Origin: CAWDPQ01 sp963804245
GTDB lineage: Bacteria > Acidobacteriota > Vicinamibacteria > Vicinamibacterales > 2-12-FULL-66-21
Length of the DNA: 64,000 nucleotides
Reading direction: 5' to 3'
Assembly (NCBI GenBank): GCA_963804245.1
Contig: CAWDPQ010000020.1
Location: forward strand, 310,001 to 374,000
A model generated the notes under the pieces. The model was not told the DNA's origin. It saw only the letters and a program-made list of their open reading frames with translations, and did not search any database. The position numbers and the translations under genes were made by a program. Shown in pieces: positions 53,809 through 62,777 of this stretch; position 1 is the first letter of the stretch, and every line of letters begins with the position of its first letter.

Positions 53809-56757
53809 ATGCCGCGCCGCATTCCGACCAGCACGTATCGCCTGCAGGTGCATCGGGATTTTCCGCTGACCGCTGCCCGCGACGTCGTGCCCTATCTCGC
53901 CCGGCTCGGCGTGGACGACGTGTACACGTCGCCGTATTTCACAGCCGAACCGGGAAGCACGCACGGTTACGACATCTGCAACCACAACGAGATCAATCCC
54001 GAGGTTGGCGGCGCCGAGGCGCACGACGCATTCACCTCGGCAATCGCCGCCCACGGGCTCGGTCATATCGTGGACTTCGTGCCCAACCACATGGGCATCG
54101 GCACGTGCGTGAATCCATGGTGGCGCGATCTTCTCGAGAACGGGCCGAGCGCTGCAGCGGCTGGATTCTTCGACGTCGATTGGACGCCGGTCAAACCGGA
54201 GCTCCGCGCCAAGCTGCTGCTGCCAATCCTGGGGGATCAGTATGGAAGGGTGCTCGAACACGGAGAGCTGCACCTCATTTTTCGTGATGGCGCGCTGTTC
54301 GTTCGCTACTTCGAGCAGGAGCTGCCCATCTATGCCCGTGAGGCACCGCAGGTGTACCGTTCCGCCGTCGAGCCTCTCGCCGCGGATCTAGGTACTGACC
54401 ATCCGCAGCTCAACGAGTTCCTGAGCATCATCACGTCCCTCGAGAACATCGCCCCCTACACCGAAGCCGATCGCGGGCGCGCAGCGGAAAGTCATCGCGA
54501 GAAGGAAGTGGCGCGCGGCCGTCTCGCCCGGCTGGCGGCGGAGTCGGAGGCGGTCCGGCGGCGCATCGACGAAGCCGTCCAGCGCTTCAACGGCGAACCC
54601 GGGCGTGCCGAGAGCTTCGACAACCTGCACAGCCTTCTCGAAATGCAGCCGTATCGCCTCGCGTATTGGCGGGCCGCGCTGCACGAGATCAACTACAGAC
54701 GATTCTTCGACGTGAACACCCTGGCCGGCATCCGCGTCGAGGTTCGCGAAGTATTCGAGACGACGCACCGGCTGCTTGGCGAATTGATCCACCAGGGGAA
54801 AGTGACCGGCGTGCGCATCGATCACCCGGACGGGCTCTTCGACCCGGCCCGATACTTCCAGGATCTCCAGGGCCTGGCGGCGCGGACGAACGGCGGCGGT
54901 CACTCAGGCAGCGAGGCCGATCAGCCTGCGATTTACGTCGTCGCCGAGAAGATTCTCTCCACCGGCGAGCGCCTCCCATCGTGCTGGGCCGTCGACGGGA
55001 CGACCGGCTACAACTACCTCAACGACCTGAATGGCATCTTCGTCTCGTCGGTGAAAGCCAAGCGCATGCGGCGCATTTACAGCCGGCTGACCGGCTGCGA
55101 AGACTCGTTCGACGATGTGCTCTACGCGAGCAAACGGCTGATCATGGCCACGGCCATGGCCAGCGAGCTGAACGTCCTGGCGCACATCCTGGACCGGATC
55201 GGCGAAAGCAATCGGAAGTCCAGGGATTTCACGCTGGAGAGCATGCGCGAGGTCATCACCGAAGTCGTGGCCTGTTTTCCGGTGTACCGAACCTACGAGG
55301 ACGAGCGCGGCTGGTCACCCGAAGACCGGGCCGTCGTCGAACGAGCGATCGCGCGTGCGCGCCGCCGCAATCCGGCGATGGAGGCATTGCTCTTCGACTT
55401 TTTCCGCGAGGTGCTGCTGCCTCGCGATCTCGAGGCGGATCCGCGGCCGGACGACCGTCGTGACGGCTATCCAGCCGCCACAGCGGAAGAGGCGCACGAA
55501 CGGCTGCGGTTTACGATGAAATTTCAACAGTACACCGGGCCGGTGCAGGCAAAAGGGCTCGAGGACACGGCGTTCTATCGCTACAACGTCGTGCTGTCAC
55601 TCAACGAAGTCGGAGGCGATCCATCGCGGTTCGGCCGATCCGTCGCGGAGTTCCACAACGCGAACGACAAGCGACAGAAGCAGTGGCCATTCGAAATGCT
55701 GTCGACCTCGACGCACGACACCAAGCTTGGTGAAGACGTCCGCGCGCGATTGAACGTCCTTTCGGAACTGCCGCACGAATGGGCTCGCGAAGCCGCCATG
55801 TGGATGCGCATCACGAAGACCTACCGGACCAATGTCGACGGCGAAGCCGCGCCGGATCGCAACGACGAGTACCGCTTCTATCAGGCGGTGATTGGCGCAT
55901 GGCCGGCGGAGGTGGCGGCCGACGCGACCGAGGCGCCCGCCGACTTCATCGAACGCATGCAGCGCTACATGCTGAAATCCGTGAGGGAATCCAAAACTCA
56001 TACGAGCTGGCTGAATCCGCACGAGCCCTACGAGAACGCGCTCAACTTGTTCGTCCAGCATGTGCTGAGCGGTCGGGGGGCGGGGCGATTCCTTCCGGTA
56101 ATGCTGCCGTTTCAGCGCCGGATTGCCGTGGTCGGGATGGTGAACTCGCTGGCCCAGACGGTACTCAAGCTTGGATCACCGGGCGTTCCTGATTTCTATC
56201 AGGGCACCGAGCTGTGGGACCTCAGCCTGGTGGATCCCGACAATCGACGTCCGGTCGACTTCACCCAACGGCAACGCCTGCTCGACGAGGTGGATGCCTT
56301 GCTGCAGAAGGAGCCGCAGGAACGGGCGCGAGAGCTGGGCGAGTGGCTGCGCTCGTGGGAAGACGGGCGCATCAAGCTGCTGACCGTCGCTGCCGGCCTG
56401 CGCCTGCGGCGTAACGATCCGTCGCTCTTTCTCGAGGGTCGATACATGCCGCTCGAGACTGACATCACGATATCGGCTGGGGCCGTGGCATTTGCGCGCG
56501 TTCGCGGTAATGACGCCGTCATTTTCGCCGCGCCGCGCCTTTGCGCGACGCTCAGTGCCGATCCGGAATTCCTGCCCGTGGGGAATAGTTGTTGGAAGAC
56601 GTCACGAATCCTGCTGCCGCCAGAGCTCGCCGGACGCACGTTTCAACACGTGCTGACCGGCGCCGGGATCCAATCGACCGTCGCGGATGCAGAGTCGTGG
56701 ATTCCGGTCGGCGAGCTGTTCGAAACCGTTCCCGTCGCCATACTCGCCGCTCGCTGA
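53809..56757 (+). CDS. treY: Malto-oligosyltrehalose synthase
   Basis: TreY converts the reducing end of maltodextrins to a trehalose bond. The 982-residue product starts MPRRIPTSTYRLQVHRDFPL. It has the GH13 motifs VDFVPNHMGI, VRIDHPDGLFDP (catalytic Asp), VVAEKILSTGE (Glu) and MLSTSTHDTKLGEDVRARL. A characteristic central helical insert spans ~230-400. ATG at 53809 was chosen; GTG at 53803, overlapping the treZ stop, is equally likely by coupling. It ends the glucan-trehalose block. Confidence 0.94.
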   Translation: MPRRIPTSTYRLQVHRDFPLTAARDVVPYLARLGVDDVYTSPYFTAEPGSTHGYDICNHNEINPEVGGAEAHDAFTSAIAAHGLGHIVDFVPNHMGIGTCVNPWWRDLLENGPSAAAAGFFDVDWTPVKPELRAKLLLPILGDQYGRVLEHGELHLIFRDGALFVRYFEQELPIYAREAPQVYRSAVEPLAADLGTDHPQLNEFLSIITSLENIAPYTEADRGRAAESHREKEVARGRLARLAAESEAVRRRIDEAVQRFNGEPGRAESFDNLHSLLEMQPYRLAYWRAALHEINYRRFFDVNTLAGIRVEVREVFETTHRLLGELIHQGKVTGVRIDHPDGLFDPARYFQDLQGLAARTNGGGHSGSEADQPAIYVVAEKILSTGERLPSCWAVDGTTGYNYLNDLNGIFVSSVKAKRMRRIYSRLTGCEDSFDDVLYASKRLIMATAMASELNVLAHILDRIGESNRKSRDFTLESMREVITEVVACFPVYRTYEDERGWSPEDRAVVERAIARARRRNPAMEALLFDFFREVLLPRDLEADPRPDDRRDGYPAATAEEAHERLRFTMKFQQYTGPVQAKGLEDTAFYRYNVVLSLNEVGGDPSRFGRSVAEFHNANDKRQKQWPFEMLSTSTHDTKLGEDVRARLNVLSELPHEWAREAAMWMRITKTYRTNVDGEAAPDRNDEYRFYQAVIGAWPAEVAADATEAPADFIERMQRYMLKSVRESKTHTSWLNPHEPYENALNLFVQHVLSGRGAGRFLPVMLPFQRRIAVVGMVNSLAQTVLKLGSPGVPDFYQGTELWDLSLVDPDNRRPVDFTQRQRLLDEVDALLQKEPQERARELGEWLRSWEDGRIKLLTVAAGLRLRRNDPSLFLEGRYMPLETDITISAGAVAFARVRGNDAVIFAAPRLCATLSADPEFLPVGNSCWKTSRILLPPELAGRTFQHVLTGAGIQSTVADAESWIPVGELFETVPVAILAAR

Positions 56758-56789
56758 GTCGGACAGGAACTTGAGATTAGGAGTATTGA

Positions 56790-56850
56790 GACAGGAGATC
56801 AGAGGATTAAGAGATTATTTTGGTCTCTTGGTCTTCTGATCTCCTGTTGG
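56790..56850. repeat. AGGAGATC-type inverted repeat, copy 5
   Basis: Arms at 56792-56814 and 56824-56846 (23 nt each, 19-20 paired) enclose a TTATTTTGG loop. It lies at the convergent end of treY and ligD; the ligD C-terminus reads through the second arm. Confidence 0.75.
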
Positions 56851-57825
56851 CTCGCCCCTTGACCTCTGTTTCGGTGACTCCCCAGGAGTGGCAAGCGAGC
56901 GGAGAAGCTTCTCGAGGTTGACGCGGCCGCGCACCTGCAGCAGGGGTTTCCACAGGTCTCCGACTTTCGCAAAGCGCTGTCGAACATTGTCGAGGCGGAA
57001 ATCTTCGATGCGCACTCCCTTTTCCACCTCACGCCACGTCACAGGTGTCGAAACCGGCGCAAGGGGCCGTGGACGCACGGAATAGATGGAGGCCAGCGTC
57101 CGCCCCCAAGCGTTCTGGTTGTAATCCACCAGGACCCGCCCTTTCGGGCGCTTGGCCACTTTGTATTCGGCGGTCATGAGTGAGGGATTGCGCGCAGCCA
57201 GTTCAACCGCCAGCGCCTTGGCAAACGTCCAGACATCTTTTTGATCAGGACCGCGGATGATTGGGACGTAGACGTGCAGTCCGCGTGAGCCGGTCGTCTT
57301 CACGAACGCTGGCATCGCCAGCGATTCAAGAGCGTCCCGAACGATGAGCCCGCTCTCGAGCACTGCGCTCCACTCCGCACCGGGACCGGGATCGAGATCG
57401 AAGTGCACATAGTCGGGCCGATCGACGTCGTCGCATTTCGCGTACCACTGATTGAGATCGATGCAGCCCAGGTTGATGACCCACAGCAACGACGGCAGAT
57501 CGTCGATCACGGGGAAATCGATGACGTTCCCGGAATCGTGAGAAATGGTGCACGTACGGATCCAGGCCGGCCGCGGTAGCGGCGCGCGTTTCATGAAGAA
57601 GAACTCCCCCGCCGCCCCGTGCGGGTAACGCTTCATCACCATCGCGCGATCGCGGATGTGGGGGAGGAGGAACGGTGAGACGTCTGCGTAGTACTGGATC
57701 AGCTGACCCTTGGTGATTTTTTCCTGCGACCAGAACACCTTGTCGAGGTTCGTCAGGCGGACTTCTTTGCCGTCAACGCTGAGGGTCGCGGAGCCGGAGG
57801 GCGGGATCGAGACGGTCGGTGGCAC
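56815..57825 (-). CDS. ligD: Stand-alone LigD-type polymerase domain (NHEJ primase-polymerase)
   Basis: The 336-residue archaeo-eukaryotic-primase protein starts with EVRLTNLDKVFWSQEKITKG. It has the metal-binding DxD in HFDLDPGPG, the nucleotide-binding KTTGSRGLHVYVPI and a third Asp region in GRVLVDYNQNAWG. Ligase and phosphoesterase domains are absent, and no ku or ligase gene lies in the window. The last ~12 residues (QKTKRPK region) are encoded by the adjacent AGGAGATC repeat. Confidence 0.88.
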   Translation of the reverse strand: MPPTVSIPPSGSATLSVDGKEVRLTNLDKVFWSQEKITKGQLIQYYADVSPFLLPHIRDRAMVMKRYPHGAAGEFFFMKRAPLPRPAWIRTCTISHDSGNVIDFPVIDDLPSLLWVINLGCIDLNQWYAKCDDVDRPDYVHFDLDPGPGAEWSAVLESGLIVRDALESLAMPAFVKTTGSRGLHVYVPIIRGPDQKDVWTFAKALAVELAARNPSLMTAEYKVAKRPKGRVLVDYNQNAWGRTLASIYSVRPRPLAPVSTPVTWREVEKGVRIEDFRLDNVRQRFAKVGDLWKPLLQVRGRVNLEKLLRSLATPGESPKQRSRGEPTGDQKTKRPK

Positions 57826-57837
57826 GAGGCATTGTCG

Positions 57838-57862
57838 GCCCGCCTAAAGAGCGGGCCGACGG
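57838..57862. repeat. GGCCCGC-TAAAGA-GCGGGCC palindrome
   Basis: GGCCCGC and GCGGGCC pair around a CTAAAGA loop at the gap between ligD and the next gene. It is a member of the GTAGGCCCG family. Confidence 0.6.
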
Positions 57863-58497
57863 TAGGGCACTCGGGTTTTGGGATCCAATTTGGCCGGCCG
57901 CTGTCCGTGGCGGATGGCGCCGGCGACCGGGACGTAGGCCAGCTGCTCGCCTGACGCCGCCGAGCGCAGCATCAGCCCACCGCGACTCATGTCGCCTCGG
58001 CCGACGAAGTCGAGAGGAAACAGCAGCCTGCCGTCGAAAATCTTGAGCAGGACGTCGACATACTTTGGCGAGGCGATGCTTCCCAGCAACACGACGTCAC
58101 AGTCCGGTCCGATATCGGCGGCAAGTGCTCTCGCGCTCTGTTCGAGCGGCCGGCGATATCGCGCGTCCGCCGGATCGACGTTGACGCGGGCGAAGCGCTG
58201 CAACGCTTCCCGCGTGACGATCGTATCGACCGAACGCAGCCCGGCGGTCGGCGTGATGGCGAAGACGCCCGACTCGCAGAGGGCCGAGCGCGGTTCCGGT
58301 GGCGCGGCAAAGGCGCGAGCGTATGCGAGCTTGCCGCGGAAGTACAGGCCGCTGAGAAAGCTGAAGACCTCGCCGAGCGGAGCGCCACCCTCGCTTCGCA
58401 GCCGCACGGCAAGGCTGAACGTCGCGCGTTCGGACATCACGATGCGCGCGCGGTTTCCACCGCAATGGGCGGGCGAAAGAAGGAAGATTCTGGCCAT
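57844..58497 (-). CDS. Uncharacterised protein (MARIFLLSPA family)
   Basis: The 217-residue product starts MARIFLLSPAHCGGNRARIV. It has FSFLSGLYFRGKLAYARAFA mid-protein, and VVLLGSIASPKYVDVLLKIF followed by FPLDFVGRGDMSRGG near the end. No membrane segment or catalytic signature is obvious. The alternating hydrophobic strands suggest an alpha/beta fold. I do not recognise it. It follows ligD on the same strand, so a DNA-repair link is possible but unsupported. Confidence 0.65.
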   Translation of the reverse strand: MARIFLLSPAHCGGNRARIVMSERATFSLAVRLRSEGGAPLGEVFSFLSGLYFRGKLAYARAFAAPPEPRSALCESGVFAITPTAGLRSVDTIVTREALQRFARVNVDPADARYRRPLEQSARALAADIGPDCDVVLLGSIASPKYVDVLLKIFDGRLLFPLDFVGRGDMSRGGLMLRSAASGEQLAYVPVAGAIRHGQRPAKLDPKTRVPYRRPAL

Positions 58498-58579
58498 TAG
58501 CTCATCTATCGCATCAGGCACGATCCTCGCACACATCCTTGTGGGCCGCCGGACCGGCGCGCCCGGGGAGGATGAAATC

Positions 58580-59470
58580 ATGCGAGCTCTGCCTGCTCGG
58601 CACCGGGCTAAACCGCTGATGGGCGCCCTGTTCGTCTGCCTGCTCGCAGCCAGCGCGAGCGCCGGCCAGCAGCGCGGCGTTGTCACCGCGGCCACAATTT
58701 CGCCGGCGTCCGCTCAAGTGGGCACCCCGGTCACGGTCAGCGTCACCGGCAAGAACCCCTGCGGAGCGGTGCACATCGACTGGGGCGACGGCACCGCGCT
58801 CACCTACGCCATCGAAGATCTGACGACAACGCAGAAGCACACCTACGAGACGCCGGGTAACTATGCGATCGTCGCACGAGGCATGGGCAATTGCGATGGC
58901 GGAACGACACTGAAGATCAAAATCGATCCCGCGCCCGGCCAGCCGGATCGTCCCCAGCTCAGCTCGTTCACGGTATCGATCCCGGGAGCGGTCGGATCGT
59001 CGATCGGAGTGACCGCTCATGGCCGGGGGACGTGCCGCATGACCGTCGACTTCGGCGATGGCAAATCCCAGGAGCTCAACGTACCGCTGCCACATACGGT
59101 GCGCCACGTCTATTCCGCGCCCGGAACCTATAACCTCGTCGCGAACGCGACCGCCCCGTGCGAAGGTCGGCACTCGGTGAAGATGGACGTCGGCGACGTG
59201 GAGCCGAAGGCTCGTCTCCTCGGCATGAAGATCACGCCGAATCCGGCGCCGTCACAGAGCCGTGTGGCGTTCACGGTCGATGGGCGCGGCACCTGTCCGA
59301 TCACCGTCGACTTCGGCGACGGCACAGATCAACAGATCAGGACACTCCTGCCCGCGCAGATCAGCCACACCTATGCACGTCCGGGGAGGTATGAGATCTT
59401 CGCGTGGGCGGAAGCTCCGTGCGGCGGTGAAGCGACCGGATCGGTTCGCGTGTCGCCTCGTCGGCGATAG
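58580..59470 (+). CDS. Exported three-PKD-domain protein
   Basis: The 296-residue product has a signal peptide (MGALFVCLLAASASAG after a basic start). Three consecutive PKD-type beta domains follow, each with a C-x-(M/I)-T-V-DFGDG- or DWGDG-like motif and a closing HTYxxPGxY strand (around residues 50-100, 135-185 and 225-275). Each repeat also has a Cys near the start and another before its end, suggesting disulfides. It probably functions as an extracellular binding scaffold; the ligand is unknown. RBS GGGGAGG precedes the ATG. Confidence 0.78.
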   Translation: MRALPARHRAKPLMGALFVCLLAASASAGQQRGVVTAATISPASAQVGTPVTVSVTGKNPCGAVHIDWGDGTALTYAIEDLTTTQKHTYETPGNYAIVARGMGNCDGGTTLKIKIDPAPGQPDRPQLSSFTVSIPGAVGSSIGVTAHGRGTCRMTVDFGDGKSQELNVPLPHTVRHVYSAPGTYNLVANATAPCEGRHSVKMDVGDVEPKARLLGMKITPNPAPSQSRVAFTVDGRGTCPITVDFGDGTDQQIRTLLPAQISHTYARPGRYEIFAWAEAPCGGEATGSVRVSPRRR

Positions 59471-59549
59471 ACCCTCATTCCGGGGCTCGGGGGCTCGGGG
59501 CTCAGAGCCCGCCCGCCCTAAAGGGCGGGCCTACGAGCAGGCCTACGCG
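59471..59549. repeat. GCTCGGGGG tandem words and GCCCGCC palindrome
   Basis: GGGCTCGGGGGCTCGGGGCTC (from about 59483) precedes GCCCGCCC-TAAA-GGGCGGGC with a following CTACG (59509-59533). The first word matches, inverted, the CCCGAGC tandem at 21473. Confidence 0.65.
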
Positions 59550-60548
59550 TCACAGGCTCCAGCGGAGGAGCACTGAGCCGGCCGTAAAGCCGGCCCCGAC
59601 TGACGCCAGCAGGACAAGGTCGCCCCGCTTGAGGCGCTTGTCGGCGACCGCGTCGGCCAGCGCCAACGGGATCGTCGCGGCGGTCGTATTGCCGAATCGT
59701 TCGAGGTTGATCACGACTTTCGATTCCGGCATGCCGAGACGCTCGGCGGCGGCGTTGATGATGCGGCGATTGGCCTGGTGCGAGACGAACAGATCGATCT
59801 CGGACCCGTCGAGGCCGTTGCGTTCGAGCACCCGCCGGGAAATCTCTTCGGTCTTCTTGACGGCGAACTTGAATACCGCCTGTCCGTCCTGTTTCACATA
59901 GTGCAGACGCTGATCGACGGTCTCGTGCGAAGCGGGCAGCCGGCTGCCGCCGGCCGGCATGCACAGCGCCGGACCGCCGCCACCGTCCACTTCGTGCGCG
60001 AAATCGATGATCCCCGGCTCGTCCTCACCCGCCGGCGCCAGCACCACGGCGCCGGCGCCGTCGCCAAAGAGCACGCAGGTCGTCCGGTCCTTGTAGTCGA
60101 TGATGCTCGACATCGTGTCGGCGCCGACGATCAGCGCGTAGTCGTGAGCGCCGGTCGCGATCATCTGATGACCGGTGGTCAGGGCATAGGTGAAGCCCGA
60201 GCACGCCGCGCCGAGGTCGTATCCCCAGGCGCCGGTCGCGCCGATCTTGTGTTGCAGCAAACAGGCGGTACTGGGAAAGATTGTGTCCGGGGTCGTGGTG
60301 CCGACGACGATGAACTCCACATCCCGCGGCGTGATCCCCGCCTGCTCGATGGCGCCGAGCGACGCTTCCTTGGCCATGTCCGACGTCGCCATCCCGTCGC
60401 TCACGATGTGCCGCTCGCGGATGCCGGTGCGCTGCAGAATCCACTCGTCGCTGGTCTCGACGAGTTTTTCGAGATCCGCGTTGCTCAGCACACGCGGCGG
60501 CACGTAGGTCGACAACCCCGCGATTTTCACGCGGCGGAGTGCTACCAC
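59550..60548 (-). CDS. fabH: Beta-ketoacyl-ACP synthase III
   Basis: It starts fatty-acid chains by condensing acetyl-CoA with malonyl-ACP. The 332-residue product has the catalytic Cys in GAACSGFTYA, the His in SHQANRRI and the Asn in FGNTTAATIP. GVGTTTPD-type strands are seen at VVGTTTPDTIFPST. The frame begins at GTG 60548, overlapping the ruvB stop by 7 bases; GTG at 60530 (VKIAGL) is an alternative. It ends the yebC-ruvC-ruvA-ruvB-fabH unit. Confidence 0.93.
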   Translation of the reverse strand: MVALRRVKIAGLSTYVPPRVLSNADLEKLVETSDEWILQRTGIRERHIVSDGMATSDMAKEASLGAIEQAGITPRDVEFIVVGTTTPDTIFPSTACLLQHKIGATGAWGYDLGAACSGFTYALTTGHQMIATGAHDYALIVGADTMSSIIDYKDRTTCVLFGDGAGAVVLAPAGEDEPGIIDFAHEVDGGGGPALCMPAGGSRLPASHETVDQRLHYVKQDGQAVFKFAVKKTEEISRRVLERNGLDGSEIDLFVSHQANRRIINAAAERLGMPESKVVINLERFGNTTAATIPLALADAVADKRLKRGDLVLLASVGAGFTAGSVLLRWSL

Positions 60549-61555
60549 AACCGATCCTTTCGAGGCCCTTGCAGGCCGAAGAAGTCGTAAGCGCGGGCCG
60601 TCGCCACGCGCCCGCGCGGGGTTCGCTCGAGAAACCCTGCTTGAATGAGAAACGGCTCGTAAATATCTTCGATCGCGTCGCGCTCTTCGCTGAGCGCAGC
60701 CGCGAGACTGCCGACACCCACCGGCCCGCCACTGAACTTCTCAATGATGGTGAGCAGCAGCCGGCGATCGATCTCGTCGAATCCGTGCGCGTCGACCTCG
60801 AGCATCTGCAGCGCCCGCGCCGTGACCTCTGGCGTGATCCGTCCGTCCGCTTTCACCTGGGCATAGTCGCGCACGCGCCGCAGCAGCCGGTTGGCGACGC
60901 GCGGCGTACCGCGCGCTCGGGTGGAAATCTCGACAGCGGCCGCCCGATCGATCTCGACCCCGAGTATCCGCGCCGATCGCTCCACGATCACGCGAATATC
61001 GGTCTCCGCATAGTAGTCGAGGCGATGCACGATGCCGAAACGGGCGCGCAGCGGCGAGGTCAACAAGCCGGTCCGTGTCGTGGCGCCAATGAGCGTGAAC
61101 CGCTGGATCGGAAGCTTGACCGACCGCGCGCCAGGCCCCTGGCCGATGACGATGTCGAGCTCGTAGTCCTCCATCGCCGGATAGAGGATCTCTTCGATGG
61201 CCGGACTCATGCGGTGCACTTCGTCGATGAAGAGCACCTCGCGCGGCTCGAGCGCCGTCAGCATCGCCGCCAGATCGCCGGGTTTTTCGATGACCGGCCC
61301 GGCCGTGGATCGCGCCGTGACGCCAAGCTCGTTGGCGATCACGTAGGCAAGCGTTGTCTTGCCGAGACCGGGTGGACCATACAGGAGCACATGATCGAGG
61401 GCCTCACCGCGCTGTTTGGCCGCGGTAATCGACACGTGCAGATTTTCGCGAACGCGATCCTGGCCGATGTACTCGTCGAGCGTTCGCGGCCGCAGCCCGG
61501 CCTCGTACTGAACGTCCTCGGTCACGCGGGCGGCGGTGACGATCCGATCGGACAC
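60542..61555 (-). CDS. ruvB: Holliday junction helicase RuvB
   Basis: This AAA+ motor drives branch migration. The 337-residue product has RPRTLDEYIGQDRV, Walker A YGPPGLGKTTLA, Walker B VLFIDEVHRM, the sensor stretch LIGATTRTGLLTSPLR and the C-terminal winged-helix stretch GPVGVGSLAAALSEERD. It starts 4 bases after ruvA. Confidence 0.96.
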   Translation of the reverse strand: MSDRIVTAARVTEDVQYEAGLRPRTLDEYIGQDRVRENLHVSITAAKQRGEALDHVLLYGPPGLGKTTLAYVIANELGVTARSTAGPVIEKPGDLAAMLTALEPREVLFIDEVHRMSPAIEEILYPAMEDYELDIVIGQGPGARSVKLPIQRFTLIGATTRTGLLTSPLRARFGIVHRLDYYAETDIRVIVERSARILGVEIDRAAAVEISTRARGTPRVANRLLRRVRDYAQVKADGRITPEVTARALQMLEVDAHGFDEIDRRLLLTIIEKFSGGPVGVGSLAAALSEERDAIEDIYEPFLIQAGFLERTPRGRVATARAYDFFGLQGPRKDRLW

Positions 61556-61559
61556 TCGT

Positions 61560-62162
61560 TCAGCCTCTCATCAGCAGCCGCAGAATCTCTTTCAAAGCCT
61601 GCTCGAACCGCACGTCGGGAGCGTTGCGCGTCACCCTGTCGATCGCCTTCTCGACCGCCTGGCGCTGATATCCGAGGTTCAGCAGCGCCGACAGCAGATC
61701 CGTACGCAACTGATCCTCAGCCGAAGTCGCCGCAGCGGGCTGGCCGCTGGTGGTCGACGGCGTCGGCAGCCGATCCTTCAGCTCCAGGCAGATCCGCTCT
61801 GCGGTTTTCTTCCCGATGCCCGGGATCTGCGTGAGCCTGGCGATGTCCTGAACGCGAACGGCTTTGATCAACTCCGCCGGCTCGATGCCGGACAGCACGG
61901 CCAGCGCCAGCTTCGGCCCGACACCGCTTATGGCAATCAGCCGCTCGAACACGTCGTGCTCCAGCGGCGTGGCAAACCCGTATAACGCAATCACGTCCTC
62001 TCGAACGTGGGTATGGATCCGCAGCACGACGATGACGCCCGGCTCGCCGGCAACGTAGAACGTCGAGAGCGGCACCTGCACGTCGTATCCCACACCGCCC
62101 ACATCGACAATCAGACGGCTGGGCGCCTTCTCGAGAAGCGTTCCGCGCAGCTGAGCGATCAC
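61560..62162 (-). CDS. ruvA: Holliday junction DNA-binding protein RuvA
   Basis: RuvA holds the junction for RuvB. The 200-residue product starts MIAQLRGTLLEKAPSRLIVD. It has the two helix-hairpin-helix motifs (LIAISGVGPKLALAVLSG and LTQIPGIGKKTAERICLEL) and the C-terminal RuvB-binding domain (LLSALLNLGYQRQAVEKAID). A Ser/Pro linker joins them. Confidence 0.95.
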   Translation of the reverse strand: MIAQLRGTLLEKAPSRLIVDVGGVGYDVQVPLSTFYVAGEPGVIVVLRIHTHVREDVIALYGFATPLEHDVFERLIAISGVGPKLALAVLSGIEPAELIKAVRVQDIARLTQIPGIGKKTAERICLELKDRLPTPSTTSGQPAAATSAEDQLRTDLLSALLNLGYQRQAVEKAIDRVTRNAPDVRFEQALKEILRLLMRG

Positions 62163-62234
62163 GGACGATAATTCGCGTTGACTCGCGGCACGCCCGCCCT
62201 GAAGGGCGGGCCTACGGCGATCGCTGTGCGGTTA
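62163..62234. repeat. GCCCGCCCTGAAGGGCGGGC palindrome within the ruv operon
   Basis: GCCCGCCCT-GA-AGGGCGGGC followed by CTACGGCGAT (about 62190-62220) lies in the 72-nt gap between ruvC and ruvA, inside what is otherwise a tight operon. Confidence 0.7.
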
Positions 62235-62777
62235 TCACGGCCGGTAATCACGCCAACTCCGGATTTGCGTCGACGGCTTCTCCTCCAGCATCCGCCGCGC
62301 CATCGTACCCGTCCCGCGATGCAGGTGGCAGATGGCCACGGCCAGCGCGTCAGCGGCATCGTGCGGCGACGGCGGTGCATCGAGCCCGAGCAGCAGCTGC
62401 ACCATCCGCTGCATCTGCGACTTCTCCGCGCGGCCGTAACCGACCACCGCACGTTTGATCTCGGCCGGCGCGTATTCGATCACCGGCAGGCCGGCCTCGG
62501 CGGCGGCGAGGATCGCCACGCCGCGGGCGTGGCCCAACTTGAGCGCGCTGCGTACGTTGCGCGCGTAGAAAATATTCTCGACAGCCACGCAGTCGGGACG
62601 GTGCCGCGCGAGAAGCGCGGCCAGCCCGGTGTGAATGACCGTCAATCTTTCTGGGAACGTGGCACGGGCGGGGGCGGCAAGCGCACCGCAAATGATCAAT
62701 CGATGGCGGCTACCTGAAGATTCGATGCAGCCGAAGCCGGTGCGCTCCGAACCGGGATCGATCCCGAAGATCTTCAC
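62235..62777 (-). CDS. ruvC: Holliday junction resolvase RuvC
   Basis: RuvC cuts Holliday junctions. The 180-residue product has the catalytic Asp in FGIDPGSERTGFG, Glu in VAVENIFYARN, and the C-terminal SPHDAADALAVAI. GTG at 62777, overlapping the yebC stop as GTGA, was chosen. The longer upstream frame is antisense-like noise. Confidence 0.93.
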   Translation of the reverse strand: MKIFGIDPGSERTGFGCIESSGSRHRLIICGALAAPARATFPERLTVIHTGLAALLARHRPDCVAVENIFYARNVRSALKLGHARGVAILAAAEAGLPVIEYAPAEIKRAVVGYGRAEKSQMQRMVQLLLGLDAPPSPHDAADALAVAICHLHRGTGTMARRMLEEKPSTQIRSWRDYRP

